Shown here: in pieces, positions 22,555-24,252 of the stretch
Position numbering within the stretch: the first letter of the stretch is position 1
Layout: each line of letters begins with the position of its first letter
Source: Smittium mucronatum
Taxonomy: Eukaryota; Kickxellomycota; Harpellomycetes; Harpellales; Legeriomycetaceae
Direction: 5' to 3'
Assembly: GCA_001953115.1 (NCBI GenBank)
Contig: LSSL01000998.1
Location: 1-24,252 of the forward strand
DNA: 24,252 nt
The notes under the pieces: generated by a model
Databases searched by the model: none
What the model saw: the letters and a program-made list of their open reading frames with translations, nothing else
Told to the model about the DNA's origin: nothing
Made by a program: the position numbers and the translations under genes

Positions 22555-22835
22555 TTGATAGTTTGAACAAGATTATTCATTTTGAATAAAACGCGTTTAA
22601 TTGAAATTTTTTCGCCCATTTGATAATGATACTTATTTTAAAATAAATCTAAACTATTAAATAAAAAATTTTTATTAAAAAATAACCTATAATAACATTT
22701 TCAGTTAATTTTTAACATTAAAAAAAATTATTGTAACGCTTTTCAAAACATTTGAAACAATAGGGAATATTTTATTAAATTTGAAATCATATCCAATATC
22801 GATCATTTAACGTATCTAAAGGCATCAATTGCACT
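22555..22835 (-). repeat. Dispersed repeat family 2, copy B (inverted relative to copy A)
   Basis: The reverse complement of this segment matches 15692-15974 with conserved anchors in the same order. These include GTGCAATTGA, CGATATTGGATATGATTTCA, GAAAATGTTATTA followed by AGGTTATTT, GATTTATTTTAAAATAAG and AATTAAACGCGT. The two copies are about 6.6 kb apart in opposite orientation. No coding frame is preserved between them. It is an old non-autonomous element or a segmental duplication. Confidence 0.85.
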
Positions 22836-23231
22836 TTTATCTATTTATTCATGCATTCGATTGATAAAATATGCAACAACTAAAAATAACCTGGTTTTAA
22901 ATTTAAATGGGTTATAAATATGCTGTCGGGCTCAAATAAAATATTTTGTTTGTTACATTCATAAAAAAAGTAGTTATCATTCCCTAATTTACTCATTCTT
23001 CGAATTAGAAAAAGCAGTGTGTATTATTTTATGCGGAAATTTAATACTAAATTTTTTCAAGCTATTTTATATATCCCATTCTATTTATTAACCTTTATTG
23101 ATATAATTTAAAAATAATTTATTTTGAACTAAGGAGGTTCATAAAAGACAGATATTTTCTTTAATAGCGTGTTTTTAAGAACTTTTATCTTGTTATTTTC
23201 GTAAAAATTCATTCTAGCTAGAGGGAAATAT
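22836..23231. other. AT-rich spacer, nothing recognised
   Basis: No ORF, repeat partner or structured element could be supported between the end of repeat family 2 copy B and the partial repeat family 1 fragment. Confidence 0.6.
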
Positions 23232-23357
23232 GCGGTTTTTTCTTTTTTTATACATAATTATAAAGTTTTTGCGCATTTTTTTAAACAACTTCTATTTAGT
23301 ATTAACAGTCGGATATTGTTAAATTACGTTATCTTAAATAAAATTCCGTGAAAAAAA
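23232..23357 (+). repeat. Probable 3' fragment of dispersed repeat family 1
   Basis: ACGTTATCTTA at 23326-23336 and ATAAAATTCCGTGA at 23338-23351 repeat the terminal sequence of copy 1 (10728-10754). The GCGGTTTTTTCTTTTTTTATA at the left resembles ACGATTTTTTCTTTTTTTCATA of copy 1 (about 10682). The middle is longer than in copy 1 and poorly matched. It lies about 290 bases upstream of copy 2, which suggests nested or successive insertions, or a damaged third copy. Confidence 0.5.
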
Positions 23358-23830
23358 AGGTCGACTATTGAAGTTTTCCATATCCAATACCCAAAGTTAT
23401 TCGACTTTTCCATTCTATTTCCATTTTTTTAAGCCGTTTAAAAGTGATTTTATATTAAATTTCTGGTTATATACCATTTAACTTATTTAAAATAAAAAGC
23501 TAGAATTAAAAAAATTCGGAATTATTTAATTATTAAGCTCTTTACTCTCAAGTATGGTCTGATTTTTTAGATTTTTTAAATTCTCAATGATATTATTTAT
23601 CAATTTCAGAAATTTAGCAAATATTAAAGTAAAATATCCGTAGATATTACCTCCTAAGAGCGATTTAACTTGTTTAGAGGCTTAATGGTTTACTTTTCGT
23701 AGTACGTGAAACTAAAATTTAACACATCGTTATACTATTCTTCGTTGGGAGTAGTGGAGATAGCGCACAGCGATTCGGAGGACAGCGATTCCAGAGAAGG
23801 ACCATCTCGAAACAGGAGGAACCGATCGTT

Positions 23831-23842
23831 TAGCACAGCTGA
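23831..23842 (+). promoter_or_regulatory. Pol III A-box-like motif, copy 2
   Basis: TAGCACAGCTGA, identical to the motif in copy 1, with one mismatch to TRGCNNAGYNGG at the last position. Confidence 0.33.
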
Positions 23843-23924
23843 GACATAGTCTAGGGCACAAGTACAGCTTTCGACAGTCCAACGGACCTCAGCGTCTAAC
23901 AGCTATTTGTAGGAGAGCCATGTC

Positions 23925-23933
23925 GATCAAACC
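23925..23933 (+). promoter_or_regulatory. Pol III B-box-like motif, copy 2
   Basis: GATCAAACC, identical to copy 1 and a full match to GWTCRANNC, 94 bases downstream of the A-box-like motif. Confidence 0.38.
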
Positions 23934-24252
23934 CAAGTTTGGGATGGAGTCTATTTTATCAATCTTGTTGGAAGTAGGCTCTGATTAGAAGCTCAATAGT
24001 TTCAATGAAATATTTTTCATTACAAATAGTTTAATTCATAACCGTTAATGCCGCAGTTATACATCTACTTAAAGAAATTTAGAAGGTGGAAGTATTTCTG
24101 TTGGTAGATTTCATTTTTTCTCTTAGGTACACAACCCTTAGTCCATAAGAGGAGCTTATTGCAGTTTTGGAAAATAGTCTTTTCTATACGTTTTTTTCTT
24201 TATTATAACTTTTAATGAATTTATCTTACAATAAAATTCAGTGATACAAAAA

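Larger units (their letters stand above)
23744..24017 (+). ncRNA. Candidate Pol III small RNA or SINE transcript, copy 2
   Basis: Same core as 10238-10512, with A-box and B-box motifs unchanged. The base change at 23881 (A for G) falls in the loop of the GTCC/GGAC hairpin. The change at 23950 (T for C) turns a C-G pair into a U-G pair in the stem GAGTCTA (23947-23953) / TAGGCTC (23975-23981), so pairing is kept. A TTTT at 23954-23957 could end transcription earlier than in copy 1, and TTTTT at 24013-24017 matches the copy 1 site. Transcript limits are inferred. Confidence 0.33.
23648..24252 (+). repeat. Dispersed repeat family 1, copy 2 (cut by window end)
   Basis: This copy aligns to 10130-10763 in the same orientation, offset 13,506 bases in the core. 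The 200-base core (23744-23943) differs from copy 1 at three positions only. The region after 23943 is about 70-75% alike with indels. The shared terminal sequence CTTACAATAAAATTC reaches the right edge, so the true end may lie just outside. The 127-codon minus-strand ORF present over the 3' half of copy 1 is broken by several stops here, so it is not a conserved protein. Confidence 0.85.

Noticed and set aside
1..24252. CRISPR array, rRNA operon or tRNA genes
   Set aside because: No regularly spaced repeats, no conserved rRNA strings and no complete tRNA were seen on either strand by eye. tRNAscan-SE and Infernal were not available.

Overview
The window looks like a gene-poor, extremely AT-rich piece of a eukaryotic nuclear genome, by eye roughly four-fifths A+T with long homopolymer runs. 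Only one intact gene can be supported in 24 kb, an intronless ORF for a secreted histidine acid phosphatase (8400-9743, +). Everything else recognisable is decayed mobile DNA, dispersed repeats or featureless AT-rich spacer. An expanded, transposon-eroded microsporidian genome would fit: intronless gene, tiny gene number, non-LTR retrotransposon and DDE-transposase relics, and a CCC motif upstream of the ATG. This assignment is an inference, and other AT-rich eukaryotes are not excluded. Nothing suggests a bacterium or plasmid.

Layout. Bases 3-400 hold the broken tail of a non-LTR retrotransposon polyprotein, which runs off the left edge. From 401 to about 5780 nothing can be supported. Between 5784 and 7722 there are several less AT-rich islands that read like eroded coding sequence but have no recognisable family. 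The phosphatase follows, with a TATA-like box, a CCC motif and a pyrimidine-rich leader upstream. Just downstream, at 10130-10763, lies the first copy of a dispersed repeat with a strikingly GC-balanced 200-bp core. The second copy (23648 to the right edge) has the same core with only three differences, while its flanks have diverged heavily. The core carries good matches to RNA polymerase III A and B boxes and could be a small RNA gene or SINE-like element.

The stretch 10764-19761 is mostly AT-rich spacer. It contains one member (15692-15974) of a second dispersed repeat, whose inverted partner lies at 22555-22835. A decayed DDE transposase pseudogene of the HTH_Tnp_4/DDE_Tnp_4 (IS5/Harbinger-like) type lies at 19762-21088 on the minus strand. 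It is readable in pieces across all three frames. Two clean hairpins follow at 21626-21662 and 21719-21748.

There is no operon or pathway here. The phosphatase would act alone, outside the cell or in the secretory or lysosome-like compartment. The best candidate for something undescribed is the conserved GC-balanced core with its internal Pol III-like promoter. All identities and compositions below were counted by hand, and no database search was possible.
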